DNA of 64,000 nucleotides from positions 2,975,250 to 3,039,249 of the forward strand of contig CAJSYZ010000003.1 of the NCBI GenBank assembly GCA_910574455.1, written 5' to 3'. Shown piece by piece: positions 20,646 through 31,119 of the stretch. The translations under genes and the position numbers were made by a program. The DNA is from Trichaptum fuscoviolaceum. Its lineage: Eukaryota > Basidiomycota > Agaricomycetes > Hymenochaetales > Trichaptaceae. The notes beneath the pieces were generated by a model. It made no database searches. It worked only from the letters and a program-made list of their open reading frames with translations, and was not told the origin of the DNA. Position 1 is the stretch's first letter. Each line of letters begins with the position of its first letter.

Positions 20646-21854
20646 CTACTGAAAATCCGCTGGGGGCGGGGCTTCGGGATTGTGAACGTTCTTGGCGGCG
20701 GGCGTCATGGCGGCGAATGCGTTCTGTAGCACGGACTGCTGCACATTCTGGACGTACTGTTCCGCCATACGTTTGAGCGTTTCTTCGAATGACTGGAGCG
20801 CGGGGGGCGATGGGCTCGACGGGGACGTGGATTTCGTCGCCTTTAGGTTTCGGGTTGGCGGTCGCGTTGGGCAATCGCTCACCAGATGGTCTTTCTCTCC
20901 GCAGTAGTAGCATAGTCCCTTACTCCTGCGCTCCCGGCGCACCCTGTCAATCTCCATCGCGTTGGGATCCTTCGTCGAGCTTGCGCCCGCAGTCGGGATC
21001 GTACGCGGAGCTGAACTAGTGGTGCCGGGATTGCTTCGGGGCGTAGCCGCTGGCTTCGATACTGGTCCATAGGCGTGTGCGAGCCTTAGCTTCTCGTCCG
21101 TCTCGGAAACCCAGTTGACGTAGGCATCGAATTTCATATCCTTCGCCTCTGTGCTGGCGATGTGCTGGCGAACCTGGTCTTTGAGTCCCTTCCGGAACAT
21201 GTCGAGGTAGATGACATCCGTCGTCGCGTCCTTGGGCCACCCGGTGAGGGCTTGGAGGGCACGGAATTGCGACGCAAACTCTGCGACCGTTCCTGTCTGG
21301 CGTAGGCGCATCAGCTTGTCGGCTGCGGCTTTGTCTGCATCGATTTCTCCGTAAGAGGCGCGAAGGGCGGCGAACAGGGCCTCCAGGCTGGCGGCTTCTG
21401 GCGGTGTCGGGATGTCCTGGAGTCGATCTAGAATGGGTCGTGCCCAGTCTTGCGCCGGTCCCCGCAGTAGCATCAGGGCGAATGCGACCTTGCGGGTTTC
21501 GTCCAGCCCCGGATGTTGTCCGAACAGGTAGAGCTTAATCTGGTGAATCCAGTTTTCCAGCTTGGCTCGTTCGCCTTCGAAGGTGTCGGGAAGCTTCATC
21601 TTGAGCCCTGCTCCACCCCCAGACGGGGAGGCGGGCTGGCTCGCGATTTGGGCTTCTAACGCCTGGTTGGCGTGCTTGAGCTGGGCGACAGTGTTCTGAA
21701 CCTGATTGTGTTCGTTGACTAACTTGGAGTAGCGTTTTTCGAGGGTGTCGAGGCGATCAAGGATGGGCTGGAGTTTGTCTTCCTCCATCGAGGAGCTCGG
21801 GGACGGGAAAGCGAAGGTATCTGCGAGTCCTCCCCATTCCTGGTGGGATGACAT
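20646..21854 (-). CDS. Gypsy element 2 gag, intact
   Basis: About 402 residues from ATG 21854 (MSSHQEWGG). An upstream in-frame ATG lies in the LTR and is unlikely to be used. A coiled-coil segment (LDRLDTLEKRYSKLVNEHNQ) precedes the retrotransposon gag domain (FEGERAKLENWIHQIKLYL, LLRGPAQDWARP, EFASQFRALQALTGW), then a CCHC knuckle (CYYCGEKDHLVSDC) and a Ser/Pro-rich tail. Ends at TAG 20646-20648 just after the heptamer G GAT TTT. Confidence 0.92.
   Translation of the reverse strand: MSSHQEWGGLADTFAFPSPSSSMEEDKLQPILDRLDTLEKRYSKLVNEHNQVQNTVAQLKHANQALEAQIASQPASPSGGGAGLKMKLPDTFEGERAKLENWIHQIKLYLFGQHPGLDETRKVAFALMLLRGPAQDWARPILDRLQDIPTPPEAASLEALFAALRASYGEIDADKAAADKLMRLRQTGTVAEFASQFRALQALTGWPKDATTDVIYLDMFRKGLKDQVRQHIASTEAKDMKFDAYVNWVSETDEKLRLAHAYGPVSKPAATPRSNPGTTSSAPRTIPTAGASSTKDPNAMEIDRVRRERRSKGLCYYCGEKDHLVSDCPTRPPTRNLKATKSTSPSSPSPPALQSFEETLKRMAEQYVQNVQQSVLQNAFAAMTPAAKNVHNPEAPPPADFQ
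20652..20658 (-). other. Predicted -1 frameshift site, gag/pol of element 2
   Basis: Gag ends GCG GAT TTT CAG TAG. The heptamer G GAT TTT allows a -1 slip to GGA TTT TCA GTA and into the protease frame (GFSVGSYC). It occupies nearly the same position relative to the gag stop as GGGTTTT in element 1. G GAU UUA works in MMTV pro/pol (established); this variant is inferred. Confidence 0.5.
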
Positions 21855-21930
21855 CGCTGGTCGGCGGTACGGGTGCGGGGGTAGAAGTAAAGAGCGTGAG
21901 GGTGTCGAGTCCGAGCGGCGGTGAGCCAGG

Positions 21931-21941
21931 ACTTTTGACCT
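21931..21941 (-). other. Self-priming PBS of Gypsy element 2
   Basis: Sense strand AGGTCAAAAGT, two bases inside the 5' LTR, exactly complementary to ACTTTTGACCT in the LTR sense strand (22238-22248 and 16354-16364). Relative to element 1 one base pair has changed on both sides (C to T opposite G to A), a compensatory change that supports the fold-back primer. Confidence 0.75.
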
Positions 21942-21943
21942 AA

Positions 21944-22761
21944 TGTTACGACCGTCGGGAATTGTAGCGGGAAACAGTTCGGGAAACTGGAATTCGCGAC
22001 AAGAACCCGCGTTCGGGAATCTGGATTCGCGACTGGGAACGAGCGTGGGAATTCGGGCGGGAAACGCGCGGGATTCTATCCAGGCGCGTCGCGGGATTCT
22101 CAAGGCCAGCTAGGACTCTTCACTGCTTTGAACGTCAAGTAAGCGGATCCCTAAGGAAGCACTCCACAAGTAAGTATTGCGCAACTAACTACACAGGAGA
22201 AAAGAGAGAGATCGCACCTAAGGAAGCACTCCACAAGAGGTCAAAAGTGGGGTGCTCCTTACGATGCCTACCGCTATTTATCTACTTCGTAAAGACTGTA
22301 TAGTTAATCTACGCTAAGTGTCCTTGCGCAATGCGCACCTATCTACTACAAAACGATACATGCTACGACCGCACTGCTAGGCATGTCTATCCCGTCTCTC
22401 CAGATGGCTACGGCCTGTCCGTGGACGTCAGTGTCCGGTCCGGGGCCGCGACTAGCCAGACTAGGTATGCCAGACTGTTGCAGGTCGTCACCTTGAGGTA
22501 CTAACGGATTAATGAGCGTATGTTGATAAGTGAATGTACGTGTGCCGTGGCGGGTCGTCGTAAATGAGTGTGTGTATGCGTGCATGGTTGCCGGGACGGT
22601 GGTGCGGGATAAGTCACGTGAGCATGGGATCGTGCGATTCGGGAATGAGGTTTCGCGCGGGGAATCCAATGGCGGGATTCTCCCCGCGGGTTTGTCTGCT
22701 CATGTCGGGATCCTTGGCGGGAAAGTGCGGGGAATGAGAAAAGGAGCCCGGGATCTCGACA
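21944..22761 (-). repeat. 5' LTR of Gypsy element 2 (818 bp)
   Basis: Near-identical to 16060-16876 with one extra A in a short A run and two substitutions. Followed by the target duplication CTCCG. Confidence 0.95.
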
Positions 22762-23274
22762 CTCCGCAGCGAGTTTTTTCCTCTCTTTCGCAACCGCGAC
22801 TTGCTGGGCCGCAGCTCTGCGGAAAGCTGCCCGCTCTTCCTTCTGCTTTTCCTTCTCTTCCTTCTCCTTCAATGCCTCATCCCGCCTTTCTGCCTGCCGT
22901 ACTTTCTTTTTCTCTTTTTCTTCCTTCTCCCGCAATATCTCCTCCTGTGTTCGTCTTGTTCTGAGCTGTTCAACTACTGCTCCGGGGTGCTGATCGCTGT
23001 TCTTAGCCCTTGTCTGTCTTCGAGTTGACATTTTGTGCAGTGTTTTGAGTCTTGTATGAGGATAAGATGGATCGAAGGTGCAAGTTCAAGATCAGGGAGG
23101 CGGGGGCGTCTATCTTAGACAAGTTGAAAATTTACGCCCACTACTGCTATGACTAATTTTAACTCCGAGTCAGGTTCACTCAGGCTCACTGGCAGCCTCA
23201 GGCTGAGGCTCAGGTGTGAGACCCAAAGACCCAAGACGTGTACTAGTACTTCTACTGAGGCTACATTCAAGTTG

Positions 23275-26200
23275 ATGCCAGCGACACGGAAAAAGCACGA
23301 TCCCTTTCATTTTCCACCAACTATTCGATGCACCTTGCCCGGCTGTAGTAGGACGTTCAAGAGTCAATCTGGAAGAACAAGACATGAATATTCAGCTCAT
23401 CCGACGTCATTCATGGCAAGTTCTACTGCCAGTGGTAGTGGTCATGACTATGATTCTTCACCCATTCCAAGTCGACCCACACGAGCTCCAACTTTTCAAG
23501 TTCTCCCTAGGTTGTCTGAACTTCCAACAGAAAGTCATCTTGAGAGTGGCTCTGACTCCTACGATTACGATATCTCCATGCTTACACAAGATATCTCGAT
23601 GCTCAGTATAGTAGGCCGAGACGAACTGCTTCGAGACCTACTAGTAGGCGGACCTGATTCTCAGTCACATTCTGTCATTGGAAGTGATGACCGTAGCGCG
23701 TCCTCTGAAGACTTGGACTTAGACATTGGAGATCATGAGGAGAGCGGGGATAACTTGAAGGTGTATCACAGATACTTGAATGGTGCGTGCCATGTTTATT
23801 GTCCTCGGTTTACTGTAGTACTCTGACACCAGACACCGTGCAGCCACTCCATGCGATGCAGAAGGAACCTTCTTAAAAGACGAAGAACCCCCCGTTCCTC
23901 GAAACAAACCTACATCAAATGATTGGTTTCCCTATTCGTGCCGAGCAGATTTCGAGCTCGCAGATTTTCTCTATCGAGAAGAGCAAATGTCTGCTGGTAA
24001 CATAACGAAGCTTCTTGGAATCATGAAGGCATATCAGCTAATCCACCTCGCGGATAATGCGAAATCTGGCGGATATTCTGATTTCGACGCGACAGAGCCT
24101 GACGAGGACTCGGATTTGGATATTACTAGTACGCTGCTCGATGGAGATGCACAGAAGTTGTACAATGTCATTGACGCTACGAGAGTTGGTGATGTGCCTT
24201 GGAAATCCTTCAGTAACTTCTATACGAATGACAATGGCCAAAAGGCAACAAACGAGAACTCCGAGTCATGGAAGAGGAAAGAGTATGATGTATGGTATCG
24301 GGATCCTTTGGAAGTGATCCGTAATTTGGTGGATAATCCGGCTTTGGAAAGCGAATTCGACTGTGTTCCATTTCGTGAATATCAGCCAAAGGAGGACTCT
24401 GATGCCAGTGACAACAAAGAACGAGTGTTCAGAAATTACATGTCCGGAAATTTTGCTTGGGAACGGCTGTAGGTCATGACTCATGAACTCGCAGGAAACA
24501 TACTGATTATCCTTGACTTAGAATAAGATCTACGCCGAAGATAAAGCAGTCCATGGATCTATGTTTGTCCCGGTAATCTTAGGGAGCGACAAGACAACAG
24601 TCTCTGTCGGAACTGGAAACAACGAATACTATCCGTTATATCTCTCCATCGGGAATATATCTAACAAGGCCCGGCGGTCACAGAAATTGAATACAGTCCA
24701 GCTTATAGCATTTCTAGCAATACCAAAGAGTGTGTACCATACCATAATATTTGATTAGTTCTGACACATTTTGCAGCTGAGCGGCAATACGAAAAGTCGG
24801 ATGAATTCCGCCGCTTTCGACATCAAGTCTTTCATTCATCTATATCGAGAATCTTGAGACCACTGAAGAGCGCAATGTCCATGAACAAAGAGCGAACCAT
24901 TCTCCGGTGCCCTGATGGTCACTTTCGTAGGTCGATTCTCGGACTCGGCTCGTATATAGCCGATTATCCGGAACAGGTGAGTCTATGCGCAATATGCACA
25001 GGATGGTGCTGCAAGTAAGTACCGTCCTTCCCCAACATCGCATCCGAGCCCGAGAAAATGGCTTAATGTGTCTTTATAGATGCACAGCACCTCACAAGAA
25101 CCTAGATAATCCGGAATTCTTTACAAATCCTCGAACAAAAGAGCTGCACGAACAATTGATAGAACAAGTCGATGATAACAGCATAAGTAGAGCAACAATT
25201 CGTAAAGAGTATGGGTTCCACCAAGATATTGTGGTAAGGGTTCCGAATTCTCCATTGGATGTGCACTTACCACAACGATAACCCGTAGCCCTTCACCAAT
25301 GACTTCCCGCGTGCAGATATATGCGATCTCATTTCTCCGGACCTTCTGCACCAAATCATCAAAGGCGTGTTCAAGGATCATCTTGTCGAGTGGATATGCC
25401 AGAGCTTGACCACAACAGAGCTGGATATTGTGGATAAAAGGTGCTATTCTCTTACAAGTAGAATAATATGAGTCTCAGTGCTAACTTTCGCATAGAATCA
25501 GAGTCGCTGCTCCTTTTCCTGGTCTTCGCAGATTTCCCGAAGGTCGAGGCTTCAAGCAATGGACAGGTAATGATTCAAAGGCACTTATGAAAGTATATGG
25601 TCTTTTCATCTCGTTCGACGCGGTGGTTTGCTGATATTTGATGCAATCCGCTTAGGTATATCTTCCGGCTATTGTGGGCATTGTGCACGATGATATAATT
25701 CACGCATTGAGTGCATTTCTGGACTTCTGTTACCTTGTGCGTCGGTACACGATAACAGCCTCGACTCTTGATCAGATCAAAGCCTCTCTGGATCACTTTC
25801 ATCAATATCGGCAAATATTCATAGCGAAGGGCATCCGGGATAACTTTTCGCTGCCACGACAACATGCCATGACCCATTATCCTACAATGATCCCTCTCTT
25901 TGCTGCACCTAGCGGGTTGTGTTCATCTATAACAGAAAACAAACACATCTACGCGGTCAAGCAGACATGGCGACGTTCAAACAAAAATGATCCTTTGGGT
26001 CAGATGATTACAGCGAACCAACGACTCAGCAAACTTATTGCGTCGAGGGCAGACTTCAAAAGGCGTGGACTGCTGGACGATACGCTGGCTGAGGCTACGT
26101 GGAAAGCCTTGCGAGACGTTTTGCGGAAAAATATATCAGAGACGGTCACGGATGACACTGAGAGGACCCGTAATCAAAGAGAGGAAATGCAACATCATGG

Positions 26201-27265
26201 CGTACTATTTGTAGGTGCAGCCAATGATACAGAGGACTTCTTCGATGATATTGCGGCCAATCAAGAGCCAAATGAAATTGCAGATCTGGACGATTCGGAA
26301 GGTTTAGCGGATGGGCCACAGCGTGGTGCGGTTCATGGCAGAGGATTTGCTGAATGCCAGTTCCACTTGGGTGGCAGAAATGACCCTTTGAGCTTAATGC
26401 TAATGGCTTCGAGACAGCGTCAGTAACACGTCTTTCTGATGCTGCACATCTAACTTCCTTGTTGTCGTCCACACAGAGTCCAGCAAGGTGTACCCTAAAC
26501 AGCTCAGCGCTCTTGCGGCAAAAAAAGGCCATCCAGAGCTCCGACAGCTCCGACAACTCATAAAAAAGTACTTATTCAACAAGTACGAAAGGTGCAACCA
26601 CAACTCCGATTCAGAGTGCTCTGCTGGCATGGCCGAATCGGACTACAACAGATTTGAACACTTTGAACTGGATATGAGCAATGACTTTTCAGTTTTCCAT
26701 TCGGCCACCGCTTTCTTTGCCTACCGTGGTGAATCGATTCCCATAGAACAAGCAATGAGGGAAGTGATTAGGTCTAGCCCCTCTTGGCGTGGAAAACCTC
26801 GACGAGATGCAGTTCTTGTTCGAGTTAGCTCCGGCAAAAAGGGATTTGCAGGAATGAGAGTTGCCCGTGTTATGCTTCTATTTTCCTTCACCGACAAAGT
26901 GGGAACGTCACGAATGTGCTCTCGTCCAGTTTTACAAATGCGTTGGAGACTCGCCTGACCCAAAAACAAGTATGTGGATAGTCGAACCAGAGTACGAGTT
27001 CACGACCCCTACCTCTCAATCTGTCGCAAGTGGTCCTCAACAGAGTGCCAGTGGCAGAGCCACCTACCGCTCTAAGAGTTCGAAGTTTACCGTGATAGCT
27101 CTAGGGGATATCTTTCGGTTAGCTCACCTCCTTGGGGTCCCGAAGGGTGATGAATCTCCTCCGAAATCATTGGAACCGGAAGGCTCCTTGGACTTTTACG
27201 ATAAGTTTTATGTTAACAGATTCGCTGATATGCACATGCATGAAACATTATACGAAGCCAGATAA
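23275..27265 (+). pseudogene. Plavaka-type (CACTA-like) transposase, decayed
   Basis: Large multi-exon transposase. Starts at ATG 23275 with a C2H2 zinc finger (CTLPGCSRTFKSQSGRTRH), a Ser/Asp-rich linker, then the Plavaka core over several exons: WFPYSCRADFELADFLYREE, VHGSMFVPVILGSDKTTVSV, NEYYPLYLSIGNI, IAFLAIPK, LRCPDGHFRRSILGLG, YIADYPEQ, FKQWTGNDSKALMK (across an intron), SLPRQHAMTHYPTMI, LCSSITENKHIYAVKQTWRR and, at the C-terminus, CALVQFYKCVGDSPDPKT. Most junctions are GT-AG and in frame. Two do not fit: after the exon ending near 24470 (FAWERL) no acceptor keeps the frame, and an extra base near 26900 (GACAAAGTGGG) shifts the conserved C-terminal motif. I found no convincing terminal inverted repeats. 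A non-functional relic of recent decay. Confidence 0.85.
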
Positions 27266-28205
27266 CTTGAATAGAGTTAAATCCTATTTCTAGGCGTTAG
27301 CATGCCTGTGAGTATGTTGGCATATATGACTATATAATTTGTACCTTGAGAGAGCACGGCAAGGGCATGTCAAATATGATTTCAATGATTAGTATTCAAG
27401 TTGTGATGAGGTCATGGCGGTGTACCCTCCAAAATCCGAACTTGAAGTTATCCTTGACGAGGAGTCGGCGTTAGAAAACACTGGCAGTGGCACGCCGAGT
27501 CCGACTCCGAGTCGGGTTGGCACAGTACCACTGGCAGTGGCACCATGACTAATTTGATTTGATGTATTATTCCATTATAGTGACCGCAGGCCCTTAAGTA
27601 GGGCCTATCATGATGATGGCGCACTTAGAATACATTGTAATTTAACACTACTGTAACTTGAATGTAATTGTAGAACTTGAAAGCGCAGAATAATTTTAAC
27701 AAACAAGAAAAAGTGCAAAGGGTATGATCAGATTGAGATATGCCGAATGACGGTATTGTGAGGCGAAGTGTTGCTTGAAAGACTCTCAGAGGGGAGTGCA
27801 TACAGTTACAGGAATTGTTCAAGTGTTGATACAATATGTTGGTGATGGTTTTTATACAGTGCTCCGAGTCCGAGTCGATGGGGGGAACCGCTTTCGAGAA
27901 TCCGAGAATCCGAGTCGGAGGCGTTCCGAGTGTATACTATTAGTAAATAAACTGATAGTACTAGTCGTAGTAAAAAACGGGCCGAGCTTTCAAATTGCCG
28001 GCACTCCGAGTCAGGCTCAGGCTCACGCAATTCCGGAACTTGAACACAGTGCCCTTCCTTTGAGCGGGAGAGAGAGAAAAAGCGAGGAATAAGTAGAAAA
28101 AGCCGGGTTCATTGAGTCGCGATGGCCGGGAACAGGTGGGGAAAGCGTTGTCCTTGATGTAGTGCAGGACTAGGTCATGCCTGGTACCCTTGCCCAGGGT
28201 TGATC
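27266..28205. other. Intergenic; short-palindrome cluster
   Basis: No gene supported. The block 27478-27547 packs copies of CACTGGCAGTG and CCGAGTCGGACT-like palindromes. Similar CTCCGAGTC words recur at 27860-28030. The remainder is AT-rich. Confidence 0.5.
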
Positions 28206-28800
28206 TCAATGTGAAGGGTTTATTTTTGAGTGACGTTTGGAGTGCTCCGAGTCGGCGGGTGTCTGCGTACACACTGGCAATCGACACTGGCACGTGAAGA
28301 GATAATGGGAGACCGGATCCGGAACTTGGCAATTGAAACAGAGAGGAGAGTCAGTGCACAATATGCGGGCCAAGTGAGTATTGAGTGGTGTGTATCCCGT
28401 CCGGAGTTGTGTGATGATCACACACTCGTTCCGGCTCCGATCCTTGCAGATTCTGCGAACTGCCCGAGACGGTGCAGTGAGGTCAACGGCGCGCAGTTTC
28501 TTCCCACTCTTCAATCTGATCCACTCCGTCTTCCAGCGCAAGGAGGATTGGAGTTTCCGGTCTGCAACATCGGGATGCTTCAGGCGTCCAACCTATCTCG
28601 AGTCGGAGAATTGTGCCGCGATTTCGGCTTTCGCGTCCACTCAGGCTTGTTCGCCGTTCGCGGCCATGTCTTCGTGGCTCGGTACCCAGTGAATAGTGAT
28701 TGCCAGAGTGGTTCATTGCTCAGGCTGCCGAAGTCGCTGGATTTCTGCCCAGAACGTTCTGAGTAAGTGCTGGCCCGGTTGTGCTTTGGGTGTGTGGATG
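28206..28800 (-). pseudogene. Relic of a non-LTR retrotransposon RNase H and C-terminal zinc motif
   Basis: Reading the minus strand from about 28800: PGQHLLRTFWAEIQRLRQ, a stop, then HWVPSHEDMAANGEQA, a stop, VDAKAEIAAQFSD. This is the C-terminal half of a type I RNase H domain (W-V-P-S/G-H is the catalytic His motif). In another frame further on comes ITQLRTGYTPLNTHL followed by CFNCQVPDPVSHYLFTC, the C-x2-C...H...C motif that ends many fungal LINE-like ORF2 proteins. At least two stops and frame changes show it is dead. No reverse transcriptase was found nearby, so it is a 5'-truncated fragment. Confidence 0.7.
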
Positions 28801-29162
28801 ACTTGAAGGCCAGGCGACTTTCCTTATATGTCTCACTGGCAGTGCTGTGGCGGCGTGTCTACTACACGCAGACATACTACTTACTCAGCCTACTAGTAGT
28901 AGCCTGGTCTGGGTACGTTACGAAAATAGCTAATAGTACTAGTACCGCAGCCACTCAGGCTGCAACTACTCTATAAAGTATGACTTGAAGAAGCTTCAAT
29001 GCCAGGTCCTCGCCCTTTGCCCTCCTCGTCCTCGCTCATTCATCTGAAAAGTAGTATGTCCTTTCCTCCCGTGTCACTATCCTTCCCGCATTCAACTATT
29101 GTCTGCTCTCCCATTCCCCTTATTATTACTGACTGTCTCTTGCAGCTTTTATTCACAATACG
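28801..29162. other. Intergenic, upstream region of the first GDSG gene
   Basis: No gene supported. Contains TACTACTAGTAGTAG-like and CACTGGCAGTG words near 28838-28960, also found upstream of the other two paralogues. Confidence 0.4.
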
Positions 29163-29619
29163 ATGAATCCGGGCAACCGAGACCGGATGAAGCGTCCGAG
29201 TCGTCCCGGCGGCTCACTGGCACAGCAAGTCAATGCCAGCCTCAGGCTGCCAAGTGGCAGCTCTTTGAATTTGGAAGTGAGTTATGTCTTGGCGTCTTAT
29301 ACTACAATTTCAAATTTGTTATCTCACATCCAACTTGGACTTGAAGTCATCGCCGGTGGGCCGGGCTCAGGTACTAGTATGTACTGCTGTTTAATTGAAA
29401 TTTTCACCATGCTGAATGTCACCGATCCCCCATTTACCTCAATTAGCCATTTAGAAGGCCAGTGGCGACACTGAACTCCGAGTCGAGTTTTTATACCTGT
29501 CAGTATTATATCGGGATTCGGTCCAACCCTCCTCTGGTTGGCAGATCGAACCATGATCGGCGGCGAAAAGAGGACCATCAACATCGGGGAAAAGAAAAGT
29601 TCTTGAACGTCCTCGACAA

Positions 29620-29954
29620 CGACTGCCCTCTGATCGGGCAATGGCCCGTTTTGCTACCTATATTTGAAGACGCTTTTGATCGCTTTCACGTCAGGCATAC
29701 CGTGACATGCATAGATATATGCAAGATTGGATATCATAAAGACGGGAAGGGGGAAGACGGGAGGTCAGATCCTGTTGTCGTGTGGATTGGAGTAATACCG
29801 TCCGAGTTGGAGGTGCTTATGCCCTCCGACTACGAGAGGCCTGTTGGTGATGTTTATTGTGAATGCGCCGACGCGATTAGAAGCTCCATTCGCAAGCGCT
29901 GGACATTCAAGTTATCAGGGCGGTTCGAGGTAGAATTTCGCAAGGCCATAGAAT
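29620..29954 (+). repeat. Segment nearly identical in all three GDSG paralogues
   Basis: Within exon 3 of paralogue 1, about 335 bp (CCCTCTGATCGGGCAATGG to GAGGTAGAATTTCGC) match 38235-38557 and 41927-42249 almost base for base. The only differences I see are one substitution in one copy and a 6-base CAAGTT insertion in paralogue 1. The flanking parts of paralogue 1 are strongly diverged from the other two. Confidence 0.85.
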
Positions 29955-31119
29955 TTCGTCATGTCGACACCGACGAACAAGCTGATCATGATGCAGACCC
30001 CCTGGTCTATATGGCTATAAACCAAATCCCACCTGAGACGTATGTCCCTGTACCTGATGTTGAACGACCGAATCCCGAACCTCAACCGAACGCTGCACCT
30101 CTCAGGGAAGTGGATGACGAAGTTTGGGGTCAGCTCGTCCTCATGCTGCCACCCGTTCCTGACCCCTCACAATCTGATCTGGGATCATTCATGCAACGGA
30201 TGTTGCACAAGGTCCAGACCACTGTCTCACACGCTATATCGGTGCAACCAGGCGTTGCTGTCAGCCCCCGAGGAAAGCGATCGTACGGAACTCTGGGACT
30301 TGTTGTGCAGATTCCAGTTCAGTCGGAAGGACAGGAAGCCAGGCTTCTATCGAACTTCATAACGTGTCGTCATGTATTGCTTCCAGACACCATCTCACAT
30401 ATCGACAATAGAGTCGAGAACGCCACCGCCTACAACTTGAAACGCGTGCAAATTGCACCTACGATCCACTACGATTATGTTTACAAATCGTACCTGAGTT
30501 CGGTGGAGGAGGAACTTCTAGAGAAATTGTTACGCCATGCACAGACCCGGGTTGACTACGTACAGGCTATAGCAGACGTGCAACAAGTAAGGAGCGAACT
30601 GAACAACTTCAAAACTCAGCTTCAGACATGGCATGCGGATACTAGTGACAACTCAAACACCCTGGTCATCGGCGCAGTAGTCTATTCGCCTTCACCAAGG
30701 CGCGAGAACTACCGAAGCATGTACGACCGCGATATTGCTGTCGTCCAGCTGTGCCATACCGTAATGGCTAACACAGTGGTCCCATACTATAACGTTTTGA
30801 ACTTCGGTATCTACGCGCAGGACAACACTATTTTGAACAGGATACGAACATTTTTCAATGAGCAACATGAGTTATATCCCGAAAATAACTCGTTGCCTAT
30901 CAGGGCCGATATCATCCCGAGCGCTGAGATGAATGTTTCGATCCCAGTTATAAAAGCTGGTGCTTCCACCGGTGTGACAGTCGGCATGGCCAACCCTATG
31001 GAGGCAATCTCCTTCGTCCGCGTCAATGTGTGCTATCGCAACAACCGTCCCACATACATTCTCACGTATGACCAACACCTGTACTGGACCGTGTATTCGC
31101 CGCTATCGGACGTCTTCTC

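Larger units (their letters stand above)
16729..20658 (-). pseudogene. Gypsy element 2 pol, three frameshifts
   Basis: Protease (LDSGASGTFIN, IIMGIDWLRHHNP), reverse transcriptase (IIYLDDLLIFS), RNase H (VECDASDFATGAVLSQ), integrase (H-H-C-C zinc site, CDFITQLP, ISDRGPQF) and chromodomain (DLEYEVEEVLDARR, FEYLVRWKGYSSAEDTW) are all present. Compared with element 1, single bases are missing near 19247 (RT, before FCKPEKC), near 19080 (before FLGFANFYRRF) and near 17427 (integrase C-terminal domain), so the frame breaks three times. The chromodomain segment reads on into the LTR with about 50 unrelated residues. Entered by -1 frameshifting from gag. Confidence 0.9.
16060..22761 (-). mobile_element. 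Ty3/Gypsy chromovirus (Tf1/sushi type), element 2, 6.7 kb
   Basis: Full-length element, sense strand minus, 817/818-bp LTRs (16060-16876, 21944-22761). I count three differences between the LTRs (one indel, two substitutions), so it is older than element 1. Target duplication CTCCG at 16055-16059 and 22762-22766. Same domain order as element 1 but a distinct family: the LTRs are unrelated beyond the first eight bases, and pol is clearly diverged. Gag is intact; pol carries three one-base deletions relative to element 1. It is inserted in sense orientation in exon 1 of the coiled-coil gene. Confidence 0.95.
12014..23031 (-). pseudogene. Coiled-coil, acidic-tailed Agaricomycete protein, interrupted by Gypsy element 2
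   Basis: Starts at ATG 23031 (MSTRRQTRAK). Exon 1 runs to 22762, where element 2 is inserted, and resumes at 16054 with the same codon phase once one copy of the TSD CTCCG is dropped. It codes a charged coiled coil (KEEKEKKKVRQAERR, then QKRAAKEQEAADKVRKK) and a basic patch (GKRGRRKPKG). The exon ends at 15847 in phase 1 and the next joins in frame. Many short S/K/P-rich exons follow between 15.8 and 13.2 kb (for example 15317-15680), then a globular part (DNKLISSLWGKVFDSVELSYETQ split over exons, CSDSWRKKLFEKAEQ, EPFLWESWYSMER, KQGLFCSDLVVSVLSVH, GRHKILDRNTIGKPIGAL). The last exon ends in a long Glu/Asp/Gly repeat tail. The globular part resembles uncharacterised basidiomycete families such as DUF6532; that is from memory. 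One junction near 13090 does not close cleanly. Not functional as arranged unless the element is removed. Confidence 0.7.

Noticed and set aside
29463..29560. A 47-nt intron in the first GDSG gene ending near 29544
   Set aside because: The unspliced frame aligns with the paralogues (YY-G...N...VGRS), and the acceptor at 29446 gives a clean phase-0 join.
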